A program made the position numbers and the translations under genes. From contig BAAHQB010000283.1 of NCBI GenBank assembly GCA_054601695.1, positions 1-64,000 on the forward strand: 64,000 nt of DNA. Reading direction: 5' to 3'. Below, one piece after another: positions 42,596 to 64,000 of the stretch; position 1 is the stretch's first letter; the number at the start of each line of letters is the position of its first letter. This DNA comes from Amorphochlora amoebiformis. Taxonomy: Eukaryota; Cercozoa; Chlorarachniophyceae. The notes beneath the pieces were generated by a model. That model searched no databases. It was not told where the DNA came from and worked only from the letters and a program-made list of their open reading frames with translations.

Positions 42596-43444
42596 CATAT
42601 GCATATGTAAGTGTACCTTTTCCACATATAACATGGAAAAATTGTTTTATTCTATATACGTACAATTATTTCCATAAATTTATTGTTAAACTATCCCATG
42701 CTCTCTACTGCCAAGACAATCCCTGTCACTGCACCTTCGGACTCGTTAGGGTCTTTGCGACCTCCTCTGAACACTTGCTAACGTAAATCGGCCCACTTGC
42801 CGAGCTAATGTTGACAACACGACCGCCCTTTCCCATCATTGGAATGAACGCGTTAGTCGTGTTCAAAAGCCCGTAGTAATTCACCTGACAACAAGCAAAT
42901 CATAGATTCAATCGCGAGAGGTTGTGGAGTGGCAAACCTTCATTGTAGACTCGAACGACTCTTTATTTCCACAGGCAAAGATGTCGCTAGGGGCAACCCC
43001 AGCGTTGTTGACGAGGGCATAGAGCGGAGTGCTTCCCAGCTTCGTCTGATGAGATATGTGATTGAGTGTACGCGAGTGTATTGTATCCGCTTTTCGCTGG
43101 GCACCTTGACAGCCTCTGCAGCCTTCTTTATCGAATTCTCATCGGATACATCGAGCTGAAGCACCGAAACCCTGCTCTTTGTATCGTTTTTGACGATCTT
43201 CTTTAGTCCAGCTTCACCCCGCTCCAAGCTGCCGACGAATTTTGACAAAGTTTCAGCAAATATCACCAAACAACCCTTTCAAAATTGTAGCGTTGGTGAG
43301 ATAAAATCACCTTCGCGACCCGAGGAAGACATATATGTCCTTGGTTTCGTCAAGCAAGCGCTGGACGATGCCGAGCCCGATGCCCTTGTTAGCTCCGGTA
43401 ACCACAACTGGTTTGAGCTCCTTCGCGATCGTGGTAGAAGACAT
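42148..43444 (-). CDS. Short-chain dehydrogenase/reductase, carbonyl reductase type
   Basis: Five exons, phases all matching: 43311-43444, 43105-43228, 42938-43045, 42735-42884, 42148-42435 (TAG), 267 residues, near the 276 of carbonyl reductase 1. Rossmann motif [13 protein letters not shown] (13-25) indicates NAD(P)H binding. [21 protein letters not shown] with the catalytic Ser (149-150) and YGISK (Tyr207, Lys211) complete the classical SDR set. The 41-residue insert before the YGISK motif ([18 protein letters not shown]...) is a mark of the monomeric carbonyl reductase branch. NACTPGF follows. The usual C-terminal strand after PYEGG is missing because the frame meets TAG, so either the protein is slightly short or a donor at GAAG|gtgggg leads to an exon not found. 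Confidence 0.91.
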
Positions 43445-43642
43445 CCTCTTTCAACACGCGTGAGGAAGTTTGGATTTTGGGTACCGCTGCGGCGTTGTGC
43501 CCGAGATTTGGATGGGATGGAACGTTCTAGATCTCCGGAACCGACACTCAAACCCCCCCATGGCACGTGTCTACATGGTATATATCTATTCCTTAATACC
43601 TAGATATCAAAATACGGAATCCGGTGCTCTCCTGGAATAATA
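43445..43642. promoter_or_regulatory. Divergent intergenic region between dehydrogenase and acidic-protein gene
   Basis: 198 bp of unique, repeat-free sequence between two start codons facing away from each other. The layout copies the 29458-29664 region. Promoters of both genes, or one bidirectional promoter, should lie here. No specific element is recognised. Confidence 0.45.
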
Positions 43643-63477
<19,835 letters not shown>

Positions 63478-63583
63478 CTTTCTCCACGATACATTAGTGT
63501 GATTTCTGAGTTGCGCCTGAACCACTGGTCCTCCAAACTCCCTCTCGAAGGCTGGACGCCATATTTCCTTACTATCTCCAGCT
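63478..63583 (-). CDS. Orphan internal exon of an unrecognised minus-strand gene
   Basis: A 106-bp non-repetitive island bounded by CAG on one side and gtatca on the other, open in one frame with 34 codons ([12 protein letters not shown]... to ...TLMYRGE). Phase 2 at both ends. The rest of the gene would lie beyond 64000 (5') or has no recognisable partner before 62.3 kb (3'). The residues suggest a soluble globular protein, and no family is recognised. Confidence 0.55.
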
Positions 63584-63853
63584 CTGTTGTATATATATAT
63601 ATATTATACATATATATATATATATATTATATATGTATATGTATATGTATATATATATATATGTGTACATGTGTGTGTATGAATTATATTGTATTATATA
63701 CATGCATGTATGTGTACATGTATATATTTATATACATATATATATATGTATATATATGTGTATGTGTATGTATATGTGTATATAAATATATTTTATATAT
63801 ATATAATATATATATTATATGTATATATGTGTAATATATATATATATATATAT

Positions 63854-63907
<54 letters not shown>

Positions 63908-64000
63908 ATACATATACGTGCATGAATTATATTATGCATGTGTATAGAGTACGTTGGATATATGTGTATTATATACATGTATATATGTGTACATGTATAT
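63584..64000. repeat. TA microsatellite with TATG variants
   Basis: Mostly (TA)n with interspersed GTATATGTATATG and ACATGTGT stretches. No exon or RNA gene is visible up to the window edge. Confidence 0.7.

Overview
This is nuclear DNA from a eukaryote, most likely a unicellular protist or alga. Genes are broken into many small exons by GT-AG introns, three nuclear-type tRNA genes are present, and the introns and spacers are filled with TA microsatellite, TTAGGG/CCCTAA telomere-type arrays and GA/CT tracts. The telomere-type arrays occur in both orientations across the whole window, so they are interstitial and not one chromosome end. I cannot name the species. Most long open frames are translations of these repeats. 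The real genes were found by looking for short non-repetitive islands that are open, bounded by AG and GT, joined in matching phase, and match known motifs in order.

Left 29.5 kb, minus strand: about 38 short exons in collinear order encode, from 5' to 3', a sugar/choline-phosphate-type nucleotidyltransferase, a HAD domain of the capsular-synthesis type, a second complete HAD phosphatase of the phosphoglycolate phosphatase type, and a CHK/aminoglycoside-phosphotransferase-like kinase whose 3' end reaches the left edge. They are either one very large fused gene or two to three head-to-tail genes. I list them as three coding blocks.

Middle: a cytosolic malate dehydrogenase (12 exons, plus) starts 207 bp from the nucleotidyltransferase gene and diverges from it. 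Three minus-strand tRNA genes follow: anticodons CCA, GTA and GCA. Then come a patatin-like lipase (6 exons, plus), about 2.5 kb without genes, and a carbonyl-reductase-type short-chain dehydrogenase (5 exons, minus).

Right: a plus-strand gene of about 22 exons (43.6-62.3 kb) starts 198 bp from the dehydrogenase, again divergently. Its predicted 543-residue acidic protein is unrecognised. One exon is mostly a 12-bp GDVD-coding minisatellite. An orphan minus-strand exon lies at 63.5 kb.

The most unusual observation is that many single exons in the left gene block are accompanied by arrays of truncated copies of themselves, set in TA or telomeric repeat. Copies of the 5' half, with the acceptor, mostly lie upstream of the intact exon. 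Copies of the 3' half, with the donor, lie downstream. The same bias recurs at more than ten exons. Telomeric repeat also directly abuts, and in places supplies, splice donors.
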